Assembly (NCBI GenBank): GCA_030144725.1
Contig: JASKMD010000005.1
Span: 918,976-982,975, forward strand
DNA from: Haematococcus lacustris
Taxonomy: Eukaryota > Chlorophyta > Chlorophyceae > Chlamydomonadales > Haematococcaceae
Reading direction: 5' to 3'
DNA: 64,000 bases
Shown: piece after piece, positions 1 to 11,937 of the stretch
How positions within the stretch are numbered: the stretch's first letter is position 1
How the letters are laid out: each line of letters begins with the position of its first letter
Position numbers and translations under genes: made by a program
Notes under the pieces: model-generated
Seen by the model: the letters and a program-made list of their open reading frames with translations, nothing else
Databases searched by the model: none
Told to the model about the DNA's origin: nothing

Positions 1-113
1 CTTGCACAGACTACGGACGATGTAGACATATGTGTGTAGACACATGTGTAGACATGTGTGTGACAAACACGAAAATCCTTAGTATAGGTTGCTGCCTCGC
101 GTTCCTATTGTTT

Positions 114-2042
114 ATGGCGAGGAAGAAGAGACGAACCGGTGTGAGTGGGCCTAGAGAAGTGCCGGAGGACCCCGACTTCGACATAGTTGACCGCGACGAG
201 GCAGGCCAACCCGTACTCACCGAGGCAGAGCGCAGAAGGAAGGCTTCAGGAGAGGCTCGCGGTGCCCGCGTTAGGGACAATACGTTCCACGCAAGAAAGG
301 CCAAGTTAGTCCACCTCACCGACCACCTCCCGCAAGCGCTTTGGGATGCCTTCCTGGAACGTGCTGTGCGCCCACGAGTGAAGGCCATCAGCGAGCGGGG
401 GGTGATTGGCAGCCTGCTGTTGGGCTTCCTCGTGCGCGGCTTCTTTACCCTGCACGCAGCCGACCAGCTTGACGCGCAAGGCCAACCACTGACATACACA
501 GAAACAGACATCCCAGTCTCCGCAGCAGACATCCCGGACCTGAGCTGCAGGAATCTGTTCCGACAGCTGTGCCGCGGCCTGCCCGGAGAGGGCGAGCGCA
601 CTCGGCCGAGTGCAGCAGTCGCTGCCGTGCTGGCTGCGCACCCCGACCTTAGCGCCCGCCTCGAAGCAATCCCACGCTACCTGTCTGACTCCAACATGGT
701 GGACAACGTCGGCCAGCAGCTGCAGACCTCTTTTAGCAACATGCTCACGCTGCTCTTCTCTGGCAGGCTCAAAAAGGCAGTGTCCCTGGCCGGGGCCATG
801 GTGTGCGGCTTGGAGGTCACCTGGCTGCTGCGGGAGGGTGGTGTGGTGGTGACTGCAGCCATGCAGGCTGAGGTGGCTTTGCAGCGGGGCCTGCTGGGGC
901 TGGAGGAGGGGGAGGTGGTGAATCACGCCTGGGTGAAGGATCCAGCAAACCGTGGCCGGCTACTGCGCCATGCGGTGCACACCACCAGAGAGATGGAGGC
1001 ATCCATGGCAGCCTGGCAGCTGGATATGGTGCCTTGGGAGCAGTCCCAGTCCACCAACCTGTTGACGAGGCCCCCACCAACCTGTTGACGAGGCACATAG
1101 CCCTATGACGTGGTTGTAAGATTGGGTTTTTAATCAGGGTAGCCACTGCTTTGATTGTGGCAGGTTGCTGGAGGCAGATTGTTTGTGGCACCATTGACTG
1201 ATGGTCTCTAAGTGATCTCAAGTGTGTTGTGGTAGCTGATGTTGGCTGCAGGTGGCCGACCGGTGGAACGCCTTCCTGCCCAACCTCGCAGCCGTCCGGC
1301 CCAATGTCGGGCAGACATTCGCGCAGGTGGTGCACACTGTCGGACTGGCGGTCAGCGTGATGTTCACGCGCCCCAAGCCAGCAGAGCCGCCCGGCGAGCT
1401 GCCTCGCATGGGCAAGGAGGAGGGCGCTGTCAACCCGCTGGCGCACCTGGACGCCGATTGGCTGGGCTGCGACCCCGGGAAGACGAACATGGCGACAGTG
1501 GCCCACGAGGAGCGGTACCCCTCCGGCGCTGTGAAGTCCGTGTGGCAGCGCAGCCTGACCGCGGGGCAGTACTACCGGCAGAGCGGCATCACAAAACACG
1601 CCAAGGAGTCCAAGGTCTGGATGGCCGGCATAAGCCTCAGCAGGATGAGCTGTCGCAAGTCACCAACTACACCGCCTCGCTGCAACGGTACCAGGAGTAC
1701 GTTGCCACGACGCTGTGGACCTGGCCGGCCATGTGGGCCGAGCTGTCCAAGCGGCGCTGGTCCAACGCCAGGTTCCGGCTGTACGGAGGCAAGCAACGCA
1801 CGGTGGCCACGTTCTGGGCTGAGGTGAGTAGGCAGTATGTGTGTCAATATGTGTGCCACAATGCTTGTCTTTGCCATGACTTGACTTGAGCTCACAATGT
1901 GTCTCTCCTTGTGTGCCTTGGCTGCAGACTGTGAAGGGTGCCAGGGTACGCTGCAACTCGGCTGTCACAGGTCGCCCACTGGCCCTGGCCTATGGGGCAG
2001 CAGTCAGGATGTCCCAACATGGGGTTGGTAATCTTCATGCAA
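114..2042 (+). pseudogene. Fanzor (eukaryotic TnpB-like RNA-guided nuclease), copy 1, truncated
   Basis: Fanzors are eukaryotic relatives of TnpB, the RuvC nuclease guided by an omega RNA. The first ATG with a basic start (MARKKRR, a possible nuclear signal) is at 114; the frame upstream to 30 is open. Exon 1 runs to about 820-1088. A second exon follows the acceptor near 1252 and carries the RuvC-I motif GCDPGKTNM with its aspartate at about 1470. The homologous frame shifts by one base near 1620-1635, continues to a donor GTGAGT at 1822, and resumes at 1928 after ctgcag. The text then matches the region where other copies read [11 protein letters not shown], and ends at an inserted segment. 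No C-terminal DRDxNAA motif follows, so the copy is 3'-truncated. It is clearly diverged from the copies at 50-56 kb and represents another lineage. Family call by motif and layout; exon 1 limits are uncertain. Confidence 0.6.
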
Positions 2043-2475
2043 GTACTCTTTCAATACTGAGCCGTTTTCGATAGCGTTCATCACACTGGCAGCTGCGAAT
2101 TATTGCGCATCTACTGGCAAGCGGCGCGTCGCGAGTGAGGCGAGTGAGGCCACGCCGGCGCAAGCGAGCGCGGACACACCTCAGCTGCTCCCTATCGATT
2201 GTTCTAGTGGTGAGTAGCGGCACCAATGAGCGAACTGCGCTTGGCATCGAGCCGGAAGTACAATCACATTTCAGCCCGCCAGGCTCGCTCCGCGAGCCTC
2301 TTATTGTTGCAGGCGGTGTTGGAGGGCCATCATTGGGCAAGTTACTAATCGACATTGTTGCATACGCGGGAAACGTGCGTCTCTCTCTCAGGAATGGAGA
2401 CCCCCAATCCACAAAATTGCATGTTGTGAGCTGACCCCAGGCGTTCCCAACATGGGGTTGGTAATCTTCATGCAA
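2012..2475. repeat. 31-bp direct repeats flanking a 402-bp insert
   Basis: The same 31 bases, beginning tcccaacatggggttgg, occur at 2012-2042 and 2445-2475. The 402 bases between them interrupt the 3' end of Fanzor copy 1. No terminal inverted repeat or poly-A tail was seen. It could be a retroposed insertion with a long target duplication or a local duplication. Confidence 0.6.
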
Positions 2476-3008
2476 CTGCGGCCCATCTACTCCATCATTT
2501 GATGTAACGTTTGCTGCGTCTGCTGCAATGCGATATTGCGCGTTTAATGTCCGACTGGAATTGCCATCGGAGTCTTTCGATGCGGGCAGCCACATGTGAC
2601 CCCGGATGTGTCCCAATCGCAGACCGTGGTTAGCTACACTGGCAAGCTACGTCCTTGGCTATCCGTTAGCGATGCACGACATGTCGGTGGCGCACACCAC
2701 TGAAGTCCGGCAAACATGGCTGCGCGAGCTTCTTGATGGTGCAGGCCGCATGGCGAGGATGTGAAGGAACCCCGGTTTGTGTGTGGCAGCGCTGTATCGC
2801 TGTAATGGTGGGCGGCACAGTAGGGACTAGTCACCCCCTCCAGCTATGATCCGCTTTATGTTTTGCACCATTAAACAAACAGCCTGCCCTCACACATACC
2901 ATTTGTAGCATACTCATTAACGCGTCCATGACACTATGCAACTCAATCATTGGGTTTGTATGTGACAAGTTATACCGCTTACAAGGTACACATGCTGATG
3001 GCTACAGG
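2476..3008. other. No gene recognised
   Basis: Only short open frames without family features. The stretch includes an AT-richer part around 2840-2950. Confidence 0.5.
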
Positions 3009-4713
3009 TGCACGAGCAGCAGACTGAGCTTGGCTTACCACTCCGCCACGTGGCCACCACCAACACATCCTAACCCACCACCTCCCAACCTCGTTTACCC
3101 CGCCCAGCTCCCAGTAGCCCCTCCTCCCAGCCTGCCATCAGCCTCCTGCCCCCTACCTCTCCTTCACCCATCTCCCCCCTACCTCTCCTTCACCCATCTC
3201 CATGGTGACATCCGCCCAGCCATTGAATCCATTGCCAGCTTGCTGGCCTAGTATTGGGTGCCGCTCGGCATGGGAGCATGGGGCGCTAAGCCCCAAGTGC
3301 CGTGTGACACACGCTGGGCCAGCTACATCAGCTCAACTGTGACCATGCTGCGCGTCTGGGCGCATGCGAGAGATGCTGTGTCACAGCTGCTTGAGCGGCA
3401 GAAGGGTATGTCTCCACCATGGGCTGTCACCCTTAGCCAGCTGCTCCAAGACAACAGCCTGCTGCTCAGGCTCAGCGTGGTGGCAGTGGTTGGGGAGAGC
3501 TTCTTGGTGCCCGAGCTCATGTGGGCCAGCAAGGATGACGGCCTGCACGCTTTTGAGCTCTACCGCCACACCCAGGATGTGCTAGCTCGTCTGGGGACCT
3601 GGGACACATTGCCCCTTCTGGCAGGTCTGCATAGCCAGCTGCAACACTTGGTGCCAGCAGATCAGCGCGAGCAGCAGAAGCAGCAGCTTGCGACCTATTT
3701 GCAGGAGCACTGTGGTGCTATGTGGACTTACTACCAGCATCATGTGCAGGCTCAAATGGCCTTGCCCCACCTCTTCGCTGCTCTCGGCAGCTCAGACCAA
3801 GCTACGCGCATGGAAGTGGCGATTGATGTGGTGTACTCTGCTGCAGTTGATGTCCCTGCACACATGCAAGGAGGCCATGAAGACTGTGGATGTTCATGAT
3901 TTGCAGCAGCATATGGGTCAGCTCCGTGCTGAAGTGCGGCGTAAGGAGGATGCCACAGCTGCAGCACAGCGGTCAGCAAAGGCAGAGCGCCAGATCACAG
4001 ATGCAGCGCACAAGGTCGGGAGGGTTGTGATTAATGTGGGTGACCATGCGTGCCAACAGTGGCTTGCAGCGGCCCATGCCCTTGCCTTGGGGGGGCATGA
4101 TTTTAGCCACACAACTGTTGAGGAGGCAAAGAAGATGACAGGAAAGCAGCTTCAGTCATACCTCCAGTTTCACAAGCAGGAGGTACACACGAGCTGGAGG
4201 GTACCCAAGCTACTGAGCCACGTGTGCACCCACATCCGTGGGAAGCTTGCCGCAGCTGCGCCCCCTCAGCAGCAGCTGACACCTGCAGGCACCACCCCTG
4301 AGCTGGCTGAGCCTGCTGGTGCACCCCCTCAACAGCAGCAACAGCTGGCAGCGGCAAGCACGTCCCGTAAGCGTGGGGCACCTGCAGCTAACAAGTCGAG
4401 GGCAGCAAAGCAAGGTGAGACAACACCACGTACTGCACCTAGCACCGTGTTTAAGCGTAGTAGAGCAGCCGGTAATGCACTAGCGCCAGCAGCAGCTCCA
4501 AAAGCTCATAGTGGTATCCAGTCGTCACGACTGCCGTCGTCGCGTCCACATGCCAAAAGCAAAACATGTTCCGACTGCTGCTGCGTGTTGCAGGTGCCAC
4601 TCACAACAGCGTGGCGAAGCGTGCTAGTGCGGCGCGTCTCGCATGTGGCGAAATCGCATGAATTCAAATGCTTATCTTTGGACAGGCACTGTGCACCGTT
4701 GAGAGCGAGATAG
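3009..4713 (+). pseudogene. hAT-like transposase-derived open frames
   Basis: The frame from 3258 contains CDTRWASYISSTVTML, which resembles the DTRWxS...ML block found before the C-terminal region of hAT transposases. About 190 residues of helical sequence follow. At about 3830 the homologous reading appears to pass into a second frame that stays open to 4713. That frame has an alanine/lysine-rich part, a short SAP-like stretch near 4125-4240 (EEAKKMTGKQLQSYLQFHKQ), and a glutamine, proline and alanine-rich tail with basic clusters (4250-4560). The break and the absence of a clear catalytic domain suggest a relic. A spliced lineage-specific gene is the alternative. Upstream, 3020-3250 is a C-rich tract with no clear start. 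The hAT link is a motif-level inference only. Confidence 0.35.
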
Positions 4714-5759
4714 TTTTAGCTGCGTCGGCCATTTCGTAGATATGACTCTCCTCTGTTCAAAGCACTGTTTACATATATTTTTGACTGAGTGGCTGCGGAG
4801 ATACGGGCTTCGTATCACAGGGGGGTGGTTTACAGGTAGTTGGGAACGCCTGAGCTGACCACTGTGACTCTCCAGACTTTCGATTCGTAACTCTGTTCCT
4901 TACTCAACGTCACAACTCCGACTGAAGAAAGCATGGCAATTAGATGATCAGGCCTGCTCCAAATGACATTGGGTCACCCCCGCCATTGGCCCCGCAATTC
5001 ATTTTTTGGCACCGTCTTTGATCCGCTGCATGTAATTCTTCCACCATTGGGCTCTACATCTCACAACGGTGTCGCTAGCAGGTTAGGCCCTCTTTTGCCG
5101 ATTGTACTGCATTGTCTCGACGACTTGATTAGCTTCGCAATGTCATTCACCATCTGTTTATATGCGTGTCGCAACAGGAGAGATGAATTGGTGGCCAGGG
5201 CATTTCCGTGCCGAGCAGCCTTTGCTGCCGTTGGACTGGGCAACTCGCGAATACATCTCAGGTAAGCACGGGGTGCTGTTTCTTAGTGCGTTTTGCATAC
5301 AATGTCAACACATGCAACCAAATCTGCTGACCTCCACAGGTGCTTGGCTGTTGTGAAGATCAGCATCAAACCCACAGCAGCCCAAGGCTCTTCCAAGCAG
5401 GAGTGCAGCAAGGGAATCAGCTCTTGAAAACAGTGAGCAAGAGGTGAGTAAGGTTGTAATTTACCTCACCTTGTCTAGGTCAGTTTGATGTTCGTGTGAA
5501 CACTTGTGAAGCGCATGACAGGCATGAACAGCTGAGGGAAGCACACAACTGTCGTGAGCCTTAAGATTTGATTAATTAGAACTAATTAATAAGCATGTTT
5601 TGTGGTGTGTGTTATGTGGTGTGTCTTTGTGGTTGTGTGTGCAGGATGCCATCAGTAAATCACCCTTATCTCCATCACCGGGCTGCAAGTAATGAGCCAG
5701 ATGCTAGACGGTGTGCTCTTTGTGGATTCACGACTGCAACCAAGAATTAGAATGGGTTT
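4714..5759. other. No gene recognised; AT-rich palindrome near 5570
   Basis: Short open frames only. Around 5572-5592 the sequence attaattagaactaattaat is a 9-bp inverted repeat with a 2-base loop. A TG-rich stretch follows at 5595-5640. Confidence 0.4.
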
Positions 5760-6745
5760 GTGACGGTTGAGAGAGTGGGGGAGGATGCGTGCCACGGCCG
5801 CTACCGGATTGTCTTTGGCCGCGCTAGTGTGCTGATGGGCTGCGTGGTAGATGCATGCCAACGTGCAGGGCTTGCCCCCCTGGCGCATAGAGATTGCGTC
5901 ACGATGCACCAGAAGCAACAACCCCCTCCTCCCTCCCCACCCCGGCAGCCACCTCCTCCTCCCCCCTTCTCCCTCCCCCCCTCCTCCCTCCCTCCCCACC
6001 CCACCTCACCCCACCTCCTCCCTCCCCCCCTCTTGCCTCCATCCACATCCTCCTCCTCCCTCCCCACCCCGGCACCCACACCTCCTCCCCCCTCCCCGCC
6101 ACACTCTCTACATGGCCAGACCCTGGAGCAGCAACCCCCTCCCACCTCCCTGCCCCCCGAGCTGGATGACCTTGACCTTGACCTGGAGTCTGGGGTGCAA
6201 AAGGAGCAGGAGGTGACTGAAGTGCAAGTGCTGCCTTCGGCACGCAGCCAAAAGCGCCGCCGCTTGCTGCTGGCCACACCTCCAGCCCACCCCACCCTCC
6301 CCACCCTCCCCACCCTCCCCACCCTCCCCACCCTCCCTCCCCACCCTCCCCACCCCACCCTCCCTGCAGTAGCCCACCCCACCCTCCTTGCAGCAGCCCA
6401 CCCCACCCTCCTTGCAGGAGCCCACCCCACCCTCCTTGCAGCAGCCTACCCCACCCTTCCTATAGCAGCCCTACAGCCCTGCAGCCTTCGATGCCTCTTG
6501 AGCCAATGCCCATGCTGCTAGACAAGGAAGCTGCTAGGCAAGCTGCTTTGAATGCAGAGTGTATCAGGCTCATGGTCTTGGACACCCCTGGTATGCCTCA
6601 ATTTGATATACTGAACAAGGACCTATTGAAAGCATGGTGCAAGCACAATAACATCAGAGGGGTTTCAAGTAAATCAAAGAATGAGTTGCGTGACATGTGC
6701 CTGCTGAAGTTGAGGAAGAAGGTTGAGGCACCACGGCACATGTAA
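5760..6745 (+). CDS. Proline-rich protein fragment with SAP-like C-terminus
   Basis: The frame from 5760 runs through a C-rich tract (5925-6110) into PPELDDLDLDLESGVQKEQE, then a basic stretch SQKRRR and a run of HPTLPTLP repeats caused by CCCACCCTCC units (6280-6460). A second frame, 6491-6745, encodes 84 residues whose middle (LNKDLLKAWCKHNNIRG) resembles the helix-turn-helix of a SAP DNA-binding domain. A splice near 6440-6490 could join the two frames, but no junction is convincing. The function is unknown. A SAP-like stretch also occurs in the open frames at 3-4.7 kb, so both may be parts of one degenerate mobile element. The proline repeats may be non-coding. Confidence 0.3.
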
Positions 6746-7640
6746 CACTGAAAGCCAGAGCCATCCCGAGGCATCCCGACAACATATTGCCAAGTGATGA
6801 TGTAGCGCTGTCATAAGGCAGCTTACATTTACATAGAGTCATGCCGCAACGTAAGTGAGGTAAGGGGTGCCAGCTTGCTGACTTGTGCGCATATGCACGA
6901 ATTATATGCTCCATGCACTGACATGCAAGCAGGCGTACTGCACTTGTGCCGTTGGCTTACGGCATGCGTAGAAGGATTGCTAGCCTCGCCTTATGATGTG
7001 CGTGAGTCTTTTAGGAGCGGAAGGCACAGGTCAGGTTTGGGCGGGCGCCGATCTGAGCTAGTGTTTTGCGGCTGCTGGGTGCCGGATACGCCTGTTACAC
7101 CCAACTGCGTCAAAACTTTGTCGCGAGCTACACGGAGATTCGCGCCCCAGACCGTCTCACATTTGCGGGGCCAATGGCGGGGGTGACCATTGGCGTGACC
7201 CTACTTTGCCTGCAGGAATGACTAGCCTACTCCGACCGCCCGGACCGTGCCCCCTTGCACCCCCTTGCACGCCCTTGCACCCCCACCCCCTCCCCAGCCC
7301 AGCATAGCCTTCCTACCTCCTCCTACCCCCTCCCAACCCCAGCCCCGCCCTCCCACCCCCCCCCCCCACCCCCTCCCAGCCCCATCACTGCCCTCCCACC
7401 CCCGCTACCCCCTCCCACCCCCGGCCCCGCCCTCCCACCCTTCCCACCACCCCCTCCCAGCCCCGCCCTCCCCCCCCCCCCCCCACCCCCTCCCAACCCC
7501 AGCCCCGCCCTCCCCCCCCCCCTCCCCCCCCTCCCTCCCTCCTTCCCTCCCTTCCCATCCCTAGCAACTCCTGCCCACCCCCATGGGGCGCAGCCTGCGG
7601 CGTGCTCAGCCCTAAGCCCTGGTAAACTCACGAAGAGCTG
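6746..7640. other. C-rich low-complexity region, no gene recognised
   Basis: 6746-7240 has no convincing gene. 7240-7565 is an almost pure C-rich tract (CCCCTCCCA-like units) giving proline-rich frames on one strand and glycine-rich frames on the other. Both are composition artefacts. Confidence 0.6.
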
Positions 7641-7705
7641 GTTATCTGCACTGCCCTAACGGCCTCAAAGCTACAGCAAGGAGGGCTAACGACATTGCCC
7701 AGGAG

Positions 7706-8188
7706 GTGCAGGCCGAGAATGAGATGCTGATGACTGAGGCTGAATTGCATCAAGCCATTGAGGAGGTCCTTGCTGCCAAAATGCACGATCTTGAGGAGAA
7801 GCACCAGCACCTACAGGCAGCACACAGGCAGCTGAGATTGGATAACGAGTCTCTTGGGGCAGTCATCGAGCAGTGCAACCTGGCTATTACAATTGCAAGG
7901 CGTGATGTGCACCGCCTAGAAGCACAACTGCGCAAGTTTCAGCGCCGCCCCCTACTAACCCGCAAGCAGAGGCAGCAATTGCAGATCTTGAAGCAGACAG
8001 GTATTTCCATTGAGGTCCTACGCCGGTGGGCTGACAGCAACTGCAGCCGGCTTGACACCCATGGGAGACTTAGTGGCACAACAGTGCAGCCCACACCGAG
8101 GCCAAGCCCACCTGAGCCCCCACCGGGGCCTTTGGGGCAGCAGGCTTCAGCACTGGCTGTAACGGAGCTGAGACCAGGGAGCCTGTGA
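7706..8188 (+). CDS. Short coiled-coil protein or last exon of an unknown gene
   Basis: The open frame gives 160 residues. Residues 1-90 are strongly helical with leucine heptads and many E, K and Q (AENEMLMTEAELHQAIEEVL onward), predicting a coiled coil. A basic stretch RRPLLTRKQRQQLQ follows, then a proline-rich tail. The frame is open upstream of the first ATG to about 7690, so this may be a terminal exon. The stop lies just before the LTR-related sequence at 8183, so the retroelement inserted immediately downstream or trimmed the gene end. No family recognised. Confidence 0.4.
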   Translation: MQAENEMLMTEAELHQAIEEVLAAKMHDLEEKHQHLQAAHRQLRLDNESLGAVIEQCNLAITIARRDVHRLEAQLRKFQRRPLLTRKQRQQLQILKQTGISIEVLRRWADSNCSRLDTHGRLSGTTVQPTPRPSPPEPPPGPLGQQASALAVTELRPGSL

Positions 8189-8595
8189 GGGCGGGAGAAC
8201 GAGACAGGACCCGGGGTCAGATAGAGTTCTGAGCCAAGGTTACAACATAGCAGAGATGACCAACAGAGCACGGCTTACCTGTGAGGGCGGGAGAACGAGA
8301 CAGGACCCGGGGTCAGATAGAGTTCTGAGCCAAGGTGCCTGTCTCTGCCCTCACAGAGCCTTAAGTACTCAAAACCATTCACATTCTTAGTCATCCACGT
8401 GTAAAGGGAAAAGGTGTACGTAAACTGTGAACTTCTGTGCTCGGTGCATCCGCCTAGGTTCGGAGCACCTTGCACAGAGAACAACAGAAGCATCCACTGA
8501 TAGAAAAGAACAAGTACTCAGTTCGCTAAAGATCAGACATGCAAGTCAGTTTAAAAGATGCAAGCCGCCCATGCTGCGCATGTCCACTACATTCA
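8183..8595 (-). repeat. 3' LTR of the gypsy element with duplicated end
   Basis: On the minus strand this follows the polypurine tract and starts TGAATG at 8595. A 58-bp segment beginning ctgtgagggcgggagaacga occurs twice, at 8183-8240 and 8279-8336. The LTR end is therefore at about 8280 or 8185. The partner LTR should lie right of 13500 and is not visible. Confidence 0.55.
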
Positions 8596-8603
8596 CCCCC
8601 CCT
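8596..8603 (-). other. Polypurine tract of the gypsy element
   Basis: On the minus strand AGGGGGGG directly precedes the LTR start TG, between the pol stop codon and the LTR, where plus-strand DNA synthesis is primed. Confidence 0.6.
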
Positions 8604-8632
8604 GGAAAAAAGATGTTTAGCCTCTAAACATG

Positions 8633-11600
8633 CTACCTGCGCTTCTTAGGAGCCTTAGCTTGCTTGCACTGATGACAGAGCCAGGCACCACGAGGCACAG
8701 AACGAAGTGGGGGTGACAGGCACGTGATGTGAAAACCCTTGTCGCATTGATCACAAAGCAACATCGGAGGCCGTGGTGAACGGCTGGCGCAGACTTGGCA
8801 GGCAGGGTCGTCGTCAACTGGGGCATGGTGGCGGGCGGTGTAATCCCGGATCAAGGCGGCGACCGCGTCCTGCTGCGCGAGTGCTGGGCCCCACTCCCAG
8901 GAGTTGAAGGAGTCGTCGTAGCCAGCCCACTCGATGAGGTACTGAAAAGCGTGCTGCGCGTCATTCCAGCGACGACCCAGGATGGCTTCCACCGTGAAGT
9001 AAGCCTCGCCATCGATGATCACGGGCGAAGGCTGAAGCTCCACGGCGCGCTCAGGGAAAGAGGAGGAGGAAAGGTAGGGCCGTAGGCGGCTGATGTGGAA
9101 GGTGGGGAGGATACGCATAGAGGAAGGGAGGTCGAGCTTGTAGGAGACCGGGGAGTGCTTGGCCAGGACCTTGAAGGGCCCCACAAAGCGAGGCTGGAGC
9201 TTGGCGCTGTTGACAGCAGTCTGCAGGTTCAGGTTGGCACAGCTGAGCAGCACCAGATCACCGACCTCAAACTCCTCATGGCGGCGGTGCTGGTCAGCAT
9301 GCAGCTTCTGGGTGTCAATGGAGCGTTGCAGGGCTGAGCGGGCGGCGGTAAGGTTGTTGCGCATGGAGGTGACGAAGTCCTCAGCTGCCTGGCTGGGCAC
9401 AAGGGTGGGAGGGGGAAGCAAGAGAGCAGAGGGTGTGGTGGGGTGTTGGCCGTAGTTGAGGTAGAAGGGGGTGAAGCCGGTGCCAGCGTGCTCAGAGCTG
9501 TTGTAAGCAAACTCCACGGCTGCAAGGTGCTGGTCCCAGTCAGTCTTGTGGTCGTTGACGTAGGGCCGCAACATGTCCTCCACGGTGCGGTTGGCGCGCT
9601 CTGTCTGGCCGTCGGTCTGGGGGTGGTAGGCAGAGGAGAGGAGGAGCCGGGTGCCGGTGAGGTGGAAGAGAGAGGTCCAGAAGTCGGATGTGAACTTGGG
9701 GTCACGGTCAGAGATGATGGCCTCCGGCAGGCCGTGGTGCTTGAAGATGTGGTCAAAGAAGAGGCGGGCGGTGTCGTGAGCGGTGGCGGTGGTGGTGGTG
9801 GGGATGAGGTGGATCATCTTGCTGAGCTTGTCGACGATGGTGAAGATCATGGTGTGGCCGCGGGGAGTGGCTGGAAGGGGCCCAATGAAGTCCATGCTGA
9901 CCTGCTGCCAGTTGCGCGAGGGGATGGGGAGGGGCTGCAGCAGGCCAGGGGGCAGCTGGTTGGTGGCCTTGTTGCGCTGGCACTTGTCGCATGTGCGCAC
10001 GTACTCCTGAACGGTCTTGTGCATCTGCGGCCAATAGAAGTGACGTTGCAGCCGCTCCAGAGTCTTGGCACGCCCTAGGTGGGCAGCGGTGTGGGCGTCA
10101 TGAGCTTCATGCAACAGCTGGGCGCGGAGAGGGGAGGAGGGGATGTAGAGGCGGGGAGGGGTGGAGGTGGTGTAGAGGCGACCTTCAATGACCTGCAGGT
10201 GGGTAGGGCTGGAGGGTGAAGGAGGGGAGAGGGCCTGGGACAGGGCTGCTTGGTAGGCCGGGTCTTCGGGCGCATGGCGGTCAAAGGTGGAGAAGAAGGA
10301 GGGGTCAGGGTCAACGATGGAGAGGGCGGTGAGTTGGTGGTCAGGGCGACGGGAGAGGGCGTCCGGCACGGTGTGGTGCTTGCCAGCCTTGTGCACAAAG
10401 GTGATGTCGAACTCCGCAAGGCGCTGGGTCCACCGCATCTGGCGCCCGGTGAGGTTGGACTGGGTGAGCACATGGGTGGTGGCGCTGTTGTCAGTCTCCA
10501 CAATGAAGGGACGACCCAGTAGGTAGTGGCGCCAGGTGGTGAGGGCATGGAGCACAGCCAGGAGCTCACGCTCATGGGCTGGGTAGTTGACCTGAGCCGG
10601 GTTGAGCTTGCGGCTCTCATAGGCCACCACGTACTCGGCGCCGGAGGAGTCCTGTTGGGTAAGCACGGCACCAATGGCAAAGAGGGAGGCGTCAGTCTTG
10701 ACAGTGAAGGGGAGGGAGAAGTCTGGGGACGCACGACGGGGGAGCTGGCCATGGCTGCCTTGATGTCGGCAAAGGCACGCTGCTCAGCCTCGCCCCAACG
10801 CCATGGCTGCTCATCACGCAGCAGGTCGGTGAGAGGGAGAACACGGTGGGCATGGTGGTGTAGGAGACGCCGGTAGTAGTTGGCGGTGCCGAGGAACGAC
10901 CGTAGCTGGTGCTTGTCCTGTGGGGCAGGCCAGTCCAGCACAGCCTTGACCTTAGTGGGGTCTGGCTGGATGCCGGCGGCGGAGACGATGTGGCCGAGGA
11001 AGTCCACGGTGTCCAGCCAGAATGCGCACTTGGCCAGGTTGGCGCACAGCTGGTGCTGCCGCAAGAGAGAGAGGGTAAGGTGGAGGTGGCGCTCGTGGTC
11101 AGCGGCTGACTTGGAGAACACAAGGATGTCGTCCAGGTAGACAAGCACAAAGTCATCCAGGTGGGGCTTGAAGACATCGTTCATCAGCTGCTGGAAGGTG
11201 GCTGGGGCATTGCAGAGGCCAAAGGGGAGGACAGTGAATTCATAGTGCCCGTACCGGGTGCGGAAGGCGGTCTTGGGGATGTCGTCCTCAGCCACCCTGA
11301 TCTGGTGGTACCCAGACCGGAGGTCGATCTTGGAAAAGACCTGGGCACCTGACAGCTGGTCCAGCAGATCATCGATGCGGGGGAGGGGGTAACGGTTCTT
11401 GAGGGTCTGCTGGTTGAGGGCACGGAAGTCCACACAGAGGCGCAGGCTGCCGTCCTTCTTGCGCACAAACAACACAGGGGCAGCAAAGGGGGAGGTGGAT
11501 GGCCGGATGAAACCCTTGGCCAGGAGGTCGTCCAACTGCTTCTTCAGCTGGTCCAGCTCTGGCTGCGACATGCGGTAGATCGGACGGGGGGAGGGGGCAG

Positions 11601-11937
11601 GGCCGGTGAGATGGATGGTGTGGTCCACGGAGCGGCGGGGCATGTCCTGGACTGCAGGCAGCTCCTTGGGAAAGACAGTGGGGTACTGCTGCACCAGTGC
11701 TGCCGCCTTGGGGTGGAGAGGGGGTGGATCAGGGGCAGGGGCGGAGGGAGAGGGTGAGGTAGAGGGATTGGGCTGCTGGGTGAGCAGGGCCATGAAGACC
11801 TCATCATGCCGCGCTGCCCGGCGGAAGCGTGGCGCCGACAGCAGGTTCAGCTGATCCGCTTGGAGTGGGGTGGGTGGGGGTGGGGTCAGGGTGTGGGTGG
11901 AGCCGGCGTGATCCAGGCGTACGACGTTGTTGATTCA
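8633..11937 (-). pseudogene. pol: Gypsy Pol: RT, RNase H, integrase, chromodomain, PHD finger (one frameshift)
   Basis: Reverse transcriptase motifs are clear: [27 protein letters not shown] and the catalytic YLDDILVFS. RNase H follows ([30 protein letters not shown]). Integrase has an HHCC zinc domain ending CDKCQRNKA and a DDE core (MDFIGPL, SDRDPKFTS, QTERANRTVED). A chromodomain (FQYLIEWAGYDDSFNSWEWG) lies at about 8880-9015. The last 65 residues form a PHD-type zinc finger (CQVCAS, LLCDQCDKGFHITCL, WLCHQC) at about 8640-8830. The reading frame shifts at a run of four G at 10726-10729, where one further base would keep frame. It is either a mutation or a homopolymer error. Integrase cuts host DNA and joins element cDNA; chromodomain and PHD modules read histone tails, suggesting targeted integration. 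Confidence 0.9.

Noticed and set aside
7247..7659. Proline-rich proteins at 7.2-7.7 kb
   Set aside because: Pure C-rich low complexity with no flanking gene structure.
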